Assembly: GCF_030867095.1 (NCBI RefSeq)
Contig: NC_081827.1
Location: forward strand, 211,105,310-211,169,309
Source of the DNA: Alligator mississippiensis
Lineage: Eukaryota > Chordata > Crocodylia > Alligatoridae
Direction of reading: 5' to 3'
DNA: 64,000 nucleotides
Shown piece after piece: positions 19,630-31,083 of this stretch. Position 1 is the stretch's first letter. Every line of letters starts with the position of its first letter. The position numbers and the translations under genes are program-made. The notes under the pieces are model-generated. The model was not told the origin of the DNA. It worked only from the letters and a program-made list of their open reading frames with translations, and did not search any database.

Positions 19630-22101
19630 TGAGCAAAATATGTACACCCTGTAAAAATTCCCCTGAGGGAAGGAGAAGGTCCTGTGTGTGTCAAACAATA
19701 TCCTCTGAAGAAAGCCACTCGAATAGGCTTGAAGCCACTAATTGAAAAATTTAAGAGGTATGGGTGGTTAATAGAGGGATCATCCCCCTTTAACACCCCA
19801 ATCTTGGGTGTACCCAAAGCAGATGGAATCTCTTTTAGGCTGGTACAAGACTTAAGGGCCATAAACAAAAAGATTTTAGTGGACCACCATACAGTCCCAA
19901 ATCCCCACACCATCTTAACCCAGGTTCCAGCGGATGCTGAGGTATTCTCTGTGCTAGATTTAAAAGATGCTTTCTTCTCTATTCCACTACATAAAGATAG
20001 TCAGAAATTGTTTGCCTTTGAATGGGAAGATCCAGATACATACTATAAGACCCAATTGTTGTGGACGGTATTACCTCAGGGATTTGCTTCATCTCCTCAT
20101 ATTTTCGGAACAGCTTTGCAAAAAGATTTGGAGCACTGGAAAGAGAGACACCACGAAGTGGCACTGTTGCAATATGTTGATGATTTATTAATAGCAAGTC
20201 CCGACTTACAGACAGGGAAAAAGGCGACAGAATCCTTACTGAATACCCTGGGACAGAGAGGGTATAAGGTGTCTAGAGAAAAAGCTCAAATTTGCCAACC
20301 AAAGGTTACCTTTTTGGGATATGAGATTAAGAAGGGGATTCGGGCTCTGAGCAAGGATCGAATTCAAGCAATTCAGGATATGCCTGCTCCCAGGAACCCT
20401 AAAGAGCTGCGAGCGTTCTTGGGTTTAACCGGGTTTTGTAGACTGTGGATTCCTGATTATGGGGGAAAAGCCAAACCCCTATATGAGTCCCTCACAAAGG
20501 AGGGTCTCACAAATTGGAAATGGACTAAGGAAAAACAACATGCATTTGAATTACTGAAAGCTGCCCTCTTGCGACCCCCAGCATTAATGATCCCAAATGG
20601 GCACAAGCCCTATAGATTATATGTGCATGAAAACAAAGGGGTAGCTTCAGGAGTTTTAACTCAGCCAGTTGGTCCAACTTGGAAACCAGTGGGATACTAC
20701 TCCAAGGTCTTAGACCCGGTGGCAAAGGGGTGGCCTGCATGTTTGAGGGCTGTCGCCACCACTGCTACCCTCGTGGAAGAGGCCCAAAAGATTGTTATGG
20801 GAGCTGACATGGAGATACACACTCCACATGGGGTTCCCCAGATTCTCGGAGGAGAAGGAGGGAAATTTTTGAACCCCTCCAGACAATCAAGATATGAAAT
20901 CTTCCTTTTATCTAATCCAGGTCTTACCTTTAAGCACACCACTGCCTTAAATCCAGCAACTCTACTGCCGGAGCCGGGGCCTCCGGGTCATGACTGTTTA
21001 GAAGTATTGACACAGACAGTACTAATTCGCCCTGATTTGAACGATGACCCAATTAAGAACCCGGAGGAGGAATTCTTTGTAGATGGTTCGAGCAGTGTGA
21101 TACAGGGTGTGCGATATACCGGATGTGCTGTGGTGACATTGACAGAAATGGTATGGAAAGAAAAGCTCCCTGCAACATGGTCAGCACAGGCAGTGGAGCT
21201 CGTGGCCCTAACTCGTGCACTAGAATTGGGAAAAGATAAAAGGGTAAACATTTTTACAGACTCACGTTATGCCTTTGCCACTGTTCATGCCCATGGGTTG
21301 TTGTGGAAAAAGCAGGGATTCATCACGGCCTCTGGACAAAAGATTGCCAATGGCCCACAAATAATAATGTTATTGGAAGCCCTCCGGCTACCAAAGGAGG
21401 TGGCCGTGGTACATGTAAGAGCCCATGGCAAGGCTGCAGATGAACGCCAGAAAAGGGGAAATGCAAAGGCTGACATGGCAGCTAAAGAGGCAGCACAAAC
21501 AGGAGGAGAGGCAGCGTTCCAGGGCACGGCCCATGAAGTGTCTTCCTATTTAGAAAATTGTGAAGTAAAATATGGTCCAGGGTCAGATAAGCTAGCCGCT
21601 GAACTCAAGGCTAGTAAAAATTCACAGGGATGGTGGATCGTACTGGGAGGGAAAGTGTTGATACCTCGAGCCCTGCTGGGAGAGATACTCCAAGAATTGC
21701 ATTCTTCCACTCACATGGGAAGCACAGCAATGGGAGATTTGTTGACTCGTCAAATGGTAGCCCCCGGACTTTATTTGGATGCCCAGAGAGTGGTCTCTCA
21801 GTGTCCGACTTGCCAGAAGGTGAATCCAAAATCTGCCAGACCACCAGCTCCCATGGGAGGAAGACCGTGGGCTCAATATCCTGGACAAGCTTGGCAGATT
21901 GATTTTGCTGAACTTCCTAGATCCGGCAGATACCATTACCTGTTGGTACTAGTTGACCAGTTAACTGGGTGGGTGGAAGCGTACCCCACGAGAACAGCTA
22001 CCGCATCTACAGTAGCACGGGTGCTACTCCACGAGATAATACCCAGATTTCTGTTACCTGAGTCTATTGAGTCAGATCAAGGCAGTCATTTCAAAAAATA
22101 G
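19630..22101 (+). pseudogene. pol: Pol: reverse transcriptase, RNase H and integrase N-terminal part
   Basis: Same frame as gag and pro, with a premature TGA at 19630-19632 at its head. Reverse transcriptase includes FRLVQDLRAINKK, the first catalytic Asp in FSVLDLKDAFFSIPL, LPQGFASSPHIF and the YVDD box at 20173-20184. RNase H begins near 21060 with FFVDGSSS (Asp at 21082), then the Glu in SAQAVELVALTRAL and the Asp in FTDSRYAF. Integrase starts near 21640 with an HHCC zinc domain (HSSTH, CPTC) and reaches the first two catalytic acids (Asp at 21901 in WQIDFAEL and Asp at 22075 in ESDQGSHF). The frame then ends at a TAG at 22099-22101 caused by a frame change in the A-tract 22093-22098. Downstream integrase continues in another frame. 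Confidence 0.95.
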
Positions 22102-22784
22102 TACAGGAAGTGTCCAAAGCTTTAGATATCACTTGGAAACTCCATGCTCCATGGAGACCCCAGAGTTCAGGCCAGGTGGAACGCATGAATAGGACACTGA
22201 AGGCTATGTTGACAAAAATTTGTATTGAGGCTCATTTGAAATGGCCACAGGCACTCCCACTGGCTTTAACTCGTATTCGTAGTACACCACGTAGGGGAAT
22301 TAAATTATCACCTTTTGAATTGATGTTTGGTATGCCTCCCAGGGTCTTGCCAGCAGGATGGAGGGAACTAGTTACTGTAGAACTTGGTAAATCTGAAATT
22401 TGGAAACACGTTATTGCCTTGCAGTCTGTTTTGTCTTCTCTACACAGGTTTGCTGCATCCTTCCAGAGCCTTCCGCTTGATGCACCAGCCCACAACTTCA
22501 AACCGGGTGACCAGGTCCTGGTACAGAAGTGGAAAAAAGATCCTCTTGCGGAAAAGTGGGAAGGACCCTATCAGGTGTTGCTGACTACGCACACGGCTGT
22601 CCGCTTATCAAACAGCGACAAGTGGACCCACTATTCAAGAGTGAAGCCTTTTCATCCGGAGGACACCAACTCCCAGGGTGTGGTCACTCCGGAAGCTGAC
22701 AACACCCGGGAACAAGAAGCCGACAAGTGGACAAGTGAACCAGTAGGAGATCTGAAGTTACGCTTACACAAATGTGAACTCTAA
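22098..22784 (+). pseudogene. pol: Pol: integrase C-terminal part, frameshifted
   Basis: Frame displaced by one base from the upstream pol. It carries the third catalytic residue, Glu at 22179-22181 in SSGQVERMNRTL, the rest of the core (LPLALTRIRSTP, SPFELMFGMPPR) and the GPY/F module of gammaretroviral integrases (KWEGPYQVLLTT), then a natural TAA at 22782-22784. Integrase joins viral DNA to the host genome. The break is a single-base difference in a run of six A residues, so a sequencing or assembly error cannot be excluded. With the stop at 19630 there are two separate lesions in pol. Confidence 0.94.
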
Positions 22785-22801
22785 TCTATTTTTTTGGACT
22801 C

Positions 22802-24472
22802 ATGTCCCTTTTAGGTATAGCAAACCCAAAAGGATATCACCCAGACTGTTGCAAATGTCCCTTTGACATAAAGCTTAAGCCCCTAAATAAGACTAGCTAT
22901 GAGGCTTCAAAGTCTACTATAATCAATGCCTCTATGCATACCCTCTCCAAATGCTGCTTGAGTTGAGAAATTATAATAACGTATGCACTCCGTGCTGGTC
23001 CAACACCGGTATGTATAGAGCCAGAACCAGAACTCTGGTCGGCAATCCTCAGAGATTGGCCTTCAAATCCTCCCTTCGAGGTTGAGCCCCAGGGAATCCG
23101 CATAGGAGATTATCATTACGCCATGAATAAAACTGTAAGACCTAAAGGTCCACCTGCAAACCCATGGGTGGGAAATGTATGGGTGGCCCTTCTCAAAGAG
23201 TCAGCCCGCGCTCTAACTAACCACAGTTGTCTTCTGTGTGCACTTACTCCTGTTTCTAGTGATGAGGGAGTCCCTTTCCTGCCTATTCCCCTCAATAGGA
23301 CAGGCCTAATCTCTGACTGGGGCTTTAATCGTGATTTTAATCTCTCCTCATGATTTAATGGTTCTGGGAGACTCTTGGTAGCGAAGATTAAAGGATCTAT
23401 TTGTATTTCCCAACAGGGAGGGGGATTTAGGGTGGGACAGTCACGATGCCAAGAGACATGGATATCTAAGGAGGTTGCCCCTCGCCAAGGTGCTTGGACA
23501 CATGCAAACGCTTCATATGATACATTTGAAAGCCTCCCTTGTCTCCTGGGTGAGGAACAAATTTTAGTTTGGGGCCACAATTGCACTCATTATCAAAACG
23601 GTATGAAAAACTCTTTAAAAAGGGGTTCACTGACCTTGGCTTTAATGTTTTCCCGTTCTAGCATCGTAAATGAAACCTGCGGGCTGTGGTGGATTTGCGG
23701 GTGATGGGCATATAGGCAGCTTCCCCCCAATTGGGCTGGGACCTGTTATCTAGGGGCTTTGATTCCTGGCGTTTGGCTAGTGCAGCCAACACCTCATGAT
23801 ACTCAAACCATCCACCCTGGGCTTTATTGTGCTAAACGTGGTACTGATACCTCCCTTGAAAAGATAGCTGCAGGAGGGAGTCAACGATGGGGCGATAATG
23901 AATGGCCAGCCGAAAGAATCATTCAATATTATGACCCAACAACTTGGGAACCAGTTGTGGTTGGAAGGGAGCCCACCTATCTGACTAACCGCATTATCAG
24001 ACTCCAGGCCGTAGTAGAGATAGTCACTAACAAGACTGCCACAGCCCTCCGCTTAATTGGAAGTCAACTCACCCAGATATGCACCACGGTGCTGCAGAAT
24101 CGTTTAGCTCTTGACTATTTACTTGCCAGCGAAGGAGGGGTGTGTAAAAAGTTAAACCTGTCCAATTGTTGTGTTGAAATTGATGATAATGGTGAATTGA
24201 TAAAAGACCTAGCAAATGATATGGAGAAGGTAGCACATGTTCCAGTCCAGACATGGAACGGATGGAACCTTGACTGGTTCACATCCTGGCTTCCCGAGAC
24301 TGGCTGGATAAAGGGAGTGTTGATGGCCTTATGCTTGTTAGTATCAATCCTTTGCTTGCTTCCCTGTATGCTACCATGCATCATGACCCTTCTGAGACGG
24401 ACTGTTCGATCAGTTGTTAACCGTGAAATGTTTGTACACTATCAGAAATTGGCTATCGCAGACACTTATTAA
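22802..24472 (+). pseudogene. env: Envelope glycoprotein (SU-TM), three in-frame stops
   Basis: One frame runs through the region, interrupted only by TGA at 22964-22966, 23351-23353 and 23702-23704; no frameshift is needed. A hydrophobic stretch around the ATG at 22802 (LMSLLGIA) may be the signal peptide, and the true start is unresolved. SU carries paired cysteines and glycosylation sites. The C-terminal 237-codon block contains PAERIIQYY, RIIRLQAVVEIV, the immunosuppressive-type segment LQNRLALDYLLASEGGVC, a C-x7-CC motif (CKKLNLSNCC), a conserved VAHVPVQTW block, one membrane span (GVLMALCLLVSILCLL) and a short tail ending at TAA 24470-24472. The TM resembles the ERV-R/ERV3 type. No clear furin site or fusion peptide was seen. 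It is non-functional as read. Confidence 0.93.
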
Positions 24473-24495
24473 AAATTTAGAGTAAGAAAGCATCT

Positions 24496-24505
24496 GAGGG
24501 GGGAG
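24496..24505 (+). promoter_or_regulatory. Polypurine tract
   Basis: GAGGGGGGAG directly before the 3' LTR (one T intervenes). It would prime plus-strand DNA synthesis. Confidence 0.9.
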
Positions 24506-24506
24506 T

Positions 24507-25090
24507 TGTAGTAAGAAGATGTTAGCCCCCATAATTTTGCAGTAATGCTTGAGCAACAACCATATGATAGAAGTGTCTTATGACCATCTTATGACCCTTT
24601 TGTGTAAAGATCAGGAGGTCTAATGTCCAAGCTGTGGTTCTTACTGCTTGCCTTCCATTTTGAAATCATCTCTGTCCAGTGCCTTAAGGTTATGTTAAGA
24701 TAAGAAGTTACTAAAGTTTAACTAACTTTGTTGAAATTGCTCTTTTCTTCTGAGCATGCTGCAATTCTACCTTTGAGTGCGCACGTACTAACCCTGATAA
24801 GTCACATTAACCAATAACTAGTTAAGTACAGCCTACAAGATAAGACGTCACAATTAGGAACTGGTACTGCAGCCAATAAACTTCTAGTACGTCAAGACTC
24901 TGTTGAATGTAAGCTATAAAAATGTGATTCCAGGCCGGACTCATCATCGGCCCTGATTTGAGCTCTCTGCTCCTCGGTCGAACTGTTTGCAAACAATAAA
25001 CCTAGATGGACCCAGCCTGTATGTGTGACTCTTTCCTTGAGGGTAATTGAACAAGCCTCCAGGGGAACGAAACTAGCTGTTTTGGCAACA
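24507..25090 (+). repeat. 3' LTR
   Basis: 584 bp, the same length as the 5' LTR with about 8 substitutions, several clustered around 24935-24960 just after the TATA box (24915-24922). The polyadenylation signal is at 24995-25000. It ends ggcaaca, followed by the gcag duplication. Confidence 0.97.
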
Positions 25091-25094
25091 GCAG
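25091..25094. repeat. Proviral target duplication, right copy (gcag)
   Basis: Matches 16326-16329. Confidence 0.85.
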
Positions 25095-27512
25095 CACACA
25101 AGCTATAGTTAATGTGTAAAGAGCCATCAGAAACAAGCAGGGCCACTTGCACTCTGGTGCTTTGTGGTAATAGAATTCTTGGTGGCAGAGGCAGCTTAGT
25201 GCAGACACGGGCTGTACAATATAATAACACTGATTACTGTTCTCCTGTTTTATAGCCAGTCTTTCCTGAAATATAAGCATTTATTTTATTTATGTGTGCG
25301 AGTGGACCCATATGTGTATGTATATGTGTGGGTGGGAATGTGTATATACCTTTCTTCAGTAGAGGAAGAAAGGAGTCTGATGGATGTTTCTTTTCTTTTC
25401 TGTGCGTCTGTGAGGAGCTGATATAGTACTGCAGTGTGATGCTTTGGCCAAAAATCCACTTTCCCTTTGTCTTGCAGTATTTCACTTTCCTTGTTCTTCT
25501 GAGTGGCAGGTTCAGGAAGTGAGTAGAAGCCAATAGAAAGCTATGCAGTTCATGAAGAAGACCTTTAGCCATGTTGGGTTCAGATAAAAATAATTGGTCC
25601 TAAGGGAAGAATACCATCAGCATTCTGTGTAGCTTGGCATGTAGAGGGTAGCAATGATGAAGTTTTTTCTAAGAATTAAGTAAAGCAGGCCTGGGCAAAA
25701 CCCCCTAGCTAGTAACCTTCCCAGTGTTTCATAAAAATGCAAATCCAAATCGGGATCTGGATTTTGCAAATGTCTTCTGAGGACTATGTGAATATTCTCT
25801 TGCAGCTCATACTGTGCAACTTGGATCCAGCCCTAAATTTCCTTCTTCAGCTCTTCATTGTTATTTAGGCAAGCAGATCTATACCCCGGTATTGTTTTGT
25901 TTTCTTATGTATCTTTAATAAAACAGACCACAGTAAAATTACTGAAAGGGAAAATGTTATAATTACATCTCTCTGGGCACAATAAGATGTTTTGCTTTCT
26001 GATGCTCTTGGAAATCACAAACTTTTTCCTATTCTTATGAACAGCTTAAGTCATAAGAATGTAAGTCACCACACCTCAAAGTGAAATGAATATCTATTTA
26101 ATACAGTAATTTTAGGATACTGACTGGAACAAGTAGCATCTAATAATTCCTTCCTTAGTTGCTGTCCTGAGAAGTTTCCTCATATGCCACAAATCCACCT
26201 CAAGACCTCTTTTGCCATCACTGATCTCCAAGCTCATCTCTAGCCCCACAATTTCTCTAGTAACATTAGCTCTTCTTGATTCCATACTTCCATTGTCCTT
26301 ATGCTCATTACATTTTTTACCCTTTCACCCTTCTCAACCTTTCACCATCCTTATTCTCACAATGAAAGTCTGTTCTAGCCAGCTCCTTAAATCTGCATGC
26401 TCAAAGCTTTTGTTTTTTGTAGGGTGGCAGATACAGAAGTCTTCAAGCAATTTGGGGCATGTATCCTTTCTCAGCCTCACTCAAGAAATGGCTGTTTCTG
26501 TCCTTATTTACTAGATTTTATTTTTAAGTGATTTCCACCAGTTTGACTGGAGTTACTTCTGATTTATACCACACTAAGAAAAAAATAGGTCATAGTACTT
26601 TTTGCTTTCAGTGCAATGGGAATGCATGGAAGAGTAATGGCATCAGTTTGGACAAAAAATATTCTTTGTTCTAAAGGGAGTTTTCTGCTTGTTTTTAGGA
26701 TTTCTTCTCTTTGAATGTTGACATTGTAAATATAAATATAAGCAATATAATATTAAAAGGTGTAGTTCTTGAAGGCTTGCAAAGTAGTTATAATCACACA
26801 CAGAAATGTGGAGTCTAGTAGACAGAAAAATAAGCAGAGACTGTGTATAAACATTCAAATGATCTTGGAGAATTCTTCCAGGTTTGTTTTCCTGGTAGAA
26901 AAATTTACTCAGAGACACTTGAACAGATATTTAAATGCCAAGCCCCTGAACAACAGGGAGCTTGCAGTACTGACACTGCACAGCCCCAGGGCCCCTGTGC
27001 ACACAACTCAGTATGCTCTGCAGACTCCCTCAGTCTACCTAGAAACAGATTGCTGCAGTGCACAGGGCAGCCCTGATTGGCTGACCCAGACTGCTTAGGG
27101 TCAGACAGTGTCTCCTTGCAGCCCAACTTGGAATTGTGAAAGGGGTGTGTTCTATTCCTGGCTCAGCTGGAGCAGCAGAGTCTAGTGAGTAACACATGTC
27201 TTGGGGGGCAGAAGTCCCCAAGTAACACGTCTTGAGAGATGGGGCAAAGCACCATGGGATACTGGATGACTGTGCTGTGGCTTCTCTTAGAAGAGAATAT
27301 GTACAGATATTCACTCTCAGGAAAAAACTTTCCTGGGAGTGATTTTAACCCTGGTTGTTCCTGTTTTTCTTTCCCCTGGAGTGGCCATTTTTGCTCTGGG
27401 AGAAAAATCCTGGACATATGAATACTCATGGTTTCTTCTGGGAAAGCAGCAACTCCCCCAGGAGAAATTAAATGTCTGTACGTGGCTAAAGAAAGGAATG
27501 CTGCATAGTCTG
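25095..27512. other. Intergenic DNA, nothing firmly recognised
   Basis: The first 120 bases may be the right part of the MITE into which the provirus inserted. The rest is AT-rich with a GT-rich stretch near 25290-25350. No exons or defined repeats. Confidence 0.45.
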
Positions 27513-27897
27513 AGGCCTTGTCTGCATTACAAAAAGGTGCTAACAAAACTCAGGTTTTACCATCAAAACAGTGAATGCATCCACACTTAAACTTCCTTTG
27601 TGGTGGCAGACCCCTTCTTTCTGCTGGATGTTACATTACTTCTTCTGAACAGAGTAAGGCTTCTGCTGCTGTCTGTGTGTAGCTACTCCCATGCCTTCTG
27701 CTGGTATTAGCTGGCTCTTCAGCAGCTGGTGCCTTTACAGGGTATACTTCACATGCTGATTGCACAGCTGCTGCAGTAAAACTAACAGAGCTGCCTGGAG
27801 TTCATGGACATGCATGTACCCTAGTGTTAGCTGGTAGTAGCTTCTGTCTGCTGCCAGAATGTCTGCCGAGAAAAGCAAGTGACTATAGACAAGGCCT
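27513..27897. mobile_element. MITE with AGGCCTTGTCTGCAT / AGGCCTTGTCTATAG ends
   Basis: The left end aggccttgtctgcat and the inverse of the right end aggccttgtctatag match at 12 of 15 positions. The interior resembles 16085-16325. No clear target duplication; no coding capacity. Confidence 0.75.
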
Positions 27898-28344
27898 AAG
27901 TATCAGGTCTGAAATGATAGGAAATTCAGGGCTTCCTTCTAACAAGCATATCTCAAGACTTTTATTCCTTTGAGGCAGATCAACTGAGCTCCATGCAGGT
28001 TTAGACAAAGATGGCTTTTAAAGGAAACATTTAATGCCAAAATCCTGCCTTCTCTATGTGTATATCCATCTTATGGGAGTTGTATAAGACCCAAAGGCTC
28101 ACAACACCTACAAGCTAGGCTTGCAAATATAGCTGTTCCTAGTGGGACTCTAACACAGTTTCAACATGCACAATTCAGTGAGCAAAGCTTAATAATCTCA
28201 GGACATTTCAAAAGAGCAATAGCTTGCTTCAGTATGTTTTGACCAGAATGTCCCATCATCCCATACTGTTGTGTATAATGCTGTATAATATCATGTATAA
28301 TGTCACGTGCACAACTAGGGTGGTATGACAGGGGAAAGTGCCTT
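27898..28344. other. Intergenic spacer, nothing recognised
   Basis: AT-rich sequence with a local palindromic stretch ataatgctgtataatatcatg near 28270. No gene supported. Confidence 0.45.
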
Positions 28345-29128
28345 GGGCCATTTGTACACAACACCAGGGTTTAATTCTCCCTAAATTGAAGCAGTGTTTT
28401 TTTTAAATTGAAGCAGTGTTTTTTTTTTAAAAACACTGCTTCAGTTTGGGGTGAAGTAAACCCCTGTGTTGTATACACCCGTCAGAGCCTGATCCTTACC
28501 TGTTTCTCCAGCAGCGGGGAGGGGAGAGAGAGCTGCTGGTGGGCAGAGTAGTCCGAGCTGTGGGGGGGGGAGGGCAGGGGTTGCATGGGAGGCTGGTGCT
28601 TCCCTCTGCAGCAGCAGCACCTCCCCTCCCCTCCCCCCCAGGCAGCACCCACCCACAGGCACCTGGCTTGGGCAGTCCCCGGGGGGCACTGCAGCTGCAG
28701 AGGGAAGTACCGGGCCCCTGCACAGCTCATGCAGACTGGCAGGCTCTGGGCAGGGGAAAAAAAAAATATCAGGCTCGCTGCTTTTTTTCTTTTTTCCTTC
28801 TGTGGAGCCTGCCTTCCCGGGTTGCTGCCCGGGTTGCTGCCAGGTTGTCTGCACGGTCTGTCTGCGCAGCCCCTGAGCCGCACGGAGCCTGGTGCTTCCC
28901 TCTGCGGCTGTAGGGTAGGAAACTAAAACTTCTCAGAGGTGTTTTACTTTACAGCGCCCCAAATTCATTTGCTGCGTCCCAAAGTCATTTAAGGCACATT
29001 ATGTCATTGAATGTGCTACAGCAGCTGGAATTAACGCACAATATGCTGCTGAATGTGCAAACAGCAAGCCGTGCAAAAGGCATTTAACTCACTTTAAACC
29101 TGCTTTAAAGTGTCATCTACAAATGCCC
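28345..29128. mobile_element. TIR element with terminal hairpin and GC-rich core
   Basis: The left end gggccatttgtacaca pairs with the right end tgtcatctacaaatgccc. The first 130 bases form a near-complete hairpin (28354-28478). The core 28500-28900 is CpG- and GC-rich, with C-runs and open frames on both strands. I read the whole as a MITE of the GGG..TCTACA-like type carrying unrelated GC-rich filler. The frames are not supported as genes. Confidence 0.6.
28354..28478. repeat. Perfect-centre hairpin
   Basis: gaagcagtgttttt and aaaaacactgcttc are exact inverses around 28405-28443. The pairing extends outward, imperfectly, through gtacacaacaccagggttta and its counterpart taaacccctgtgttgtatac. 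The word gaagcagtgttttttt is also tandemly duplicated on the left side. Confidence 0.85.
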
Positions 29129-31075
29129 TTGGGCGCCAATGTGGGGGAAGCAGGGTGAGGGATGAGGCAGGGGCAAAAAACACATTTTTTTGCTATAGCT
29201 GCATGACTACAAATATGCTGTTAGCAGCAGTGGCAATTGCAACTCACCACTGCCCCTGTGTATGACATCTACCCCCAGCTGCATACTTACACTGCTGCTG
29301 TATGCTCTCTTCCATGCCAGATGCTGCTACATTTCAGTGTTATATGATGAAAGTCTTTAGTGTGTAGAGCACTTGGGGACAAAGGAGCCTTTGTGAATGT
29401 ACTATACCATTTTAAATTATTATAGCATTGGAAGTTGTACAGCCTAACACAAGTGTACCTTGCTGAACCTTTCCACTTGGGTAGTATTAGGTAAGACAAA
29501 TGAGAATATGCAAGGGCACCTTTCATGATTTTTAAAATAATATCTTGTACATTTATATAGGATTTGAATGAAAATGGTTTTTAATGTGATCGTTCTTTTC
29601 TGTCTCTTAATAATGGTCTGCCACTCTGCAATGCATTTCTTGCTATACTAATCCAAGGGCAATTATAATGTCTTACATTTGAAGCACACTTTGAGTGCAC
29701 AGGGCCTAGACAAGTTCACTCACTGTTGCTTTAACAGCCCTGCTTGCAAGAGAGAGCATTTCTAGTCAGTCCCTGAAGCATGATTATTTAGTTTTAATAA
29801 GAGTGATCAATACCATCAGCTTCTCCTTTAAATGCTAATGAACACTTTAAAACAGCAGATGTGGACACACAGTAGATTGCAGATTAAAATTAGGCACAGA
29901 ATTAAATTGCTTACAAACAGCAGAGGAATCAGTTTGGACATCTTGATAATCAACCACAGGCAGCTGACAAATCTTGGATTGCCACCATCAGCCAGCAGTT
30001 TTGGAAAAGCTGTCAGGTCGGGGCTGATCTAAGGCTAGTACAACGACCTTGTTGTCCTCTAAGGTAAATACCCATTGCAACTGTCCCAAAATCTTTCTGG
30101 GAAGAGTGCAGAACCAATCAGTGACACTGGGTCAAACCCCTCTCAACCTAATTGTTGGATGCCTAAATTTGACCACACATGTCCACTGAAAGTACATACT
30201 TTCAGGTAAAAAAAATCAATGCCAGGTGTTATTAAAATCAATACTAATTATACTGATAACTCCAAATAATGCCCAATTCTTGTTTTGAATTGTGGAAGGG
30301 GAAACGTGATTGTCCATGTTCCCAAAATAGGGCAATAGCCACTCTATGTTCCAGCTAATGATACTTAATACTTTTAACCCTGTTTTCTTGGACCGCTAAA
30401 CTGATACCCAGCAAGTGAGTGGATGATTAGACAGCTTTGACCATTTTAAAATACAAGCAGCTTTGTTATCCCTTAGCCATACATACAGACTATTTCTCCC
30501 TAATTCCATCTGTTTATTATCCTGTTCCCTGGTATGTTAAGTGATATTATAATCAAAGGGAAAATTGATTGAATGTCTAAGTTTCAGATTTTGCACAAAA
30601 AAAGGCTTCCCAGGAATAACTACTGTTTCTCTGGGCTTAGCTTTGGGTAAATATATTCTGAACACAGGGAGCACATAACCCAATTTAGTCTCCACCTCCC
30701 CCAGATTCCCATGAGCAAAGTTCTGCAGTGGAGAGACAAGAACAGAAGTAGCCTTTTGAGATGATCCAAGGGCTTGCTGATCCGAGGGCCTGAGAGCACC
30801 AATCTAGTCCCTAGTGCAAGAGGGTGATTTTGGATTATCTCTTCCATTAGAGGGTGTAGGTTTGAGTTTCAAAGTTGAGCATCTATGTTACTTTTCTCTC
30901 TCATCATTCTATCCCTGTTCCTTTGACAGGCAGATCATCCCTTTCCCTCACCCCAACCTTGCCAGTAAAAATGGTATGTTCAACAGAGTTCAACATATAA
31001 TTTGTTAACACATACTTTAACTGCAGCACATAGCATTGGCACCAGATTTCATAGAAGTCTGAAATGGAAAATATC
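29129..31075. other. Intergenic DNA, nothing recognised
   Basis: AT-rich sequence with short frames only. No splice-flanked exon or repeat ends found. Confidence 0.45.
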
Positions 31076-31083
31076 CACTAGAC

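Larger units (their letters stand above)
16330..25090 (+). mobile_element. Endogenous gammaretrovirus-type provirus, ERV-R-like
   Basis: Complete provirus layout: 5' LTR 16330-16913, tRNA-Arg primer-binding site 16917-16934, leader, gag 17404-19143, pro-pol 19144-22784, env 22802-24472, polypurine tract 24496-24505 and 3' LTR 24507-25090, flanked by gcag. The gammaretroviral type is supported by the single CCHC zinc knuckle in gag, by gag and pol in one frame separated by a stop, by the 4-bp target duplication and by the type of transmembrane protein. The LTRs are equal in length and differ at about 8 of 584 positions, so insertion was recent relative to the other repeats here. Coding defects are one premature stop in pro-pol, one frameshift in integrase and three stops in env. 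It is therefore not replication-competent as read. Confidence 0.98.

Noticed and set aside
28441..28926. CpG-rich segment with overlapping open frames, considered as a gene promoter with first exon
   Set aside because: It lies between terminal repeats of a MITE, frames are open on both strands and no downstream exon can be joined.
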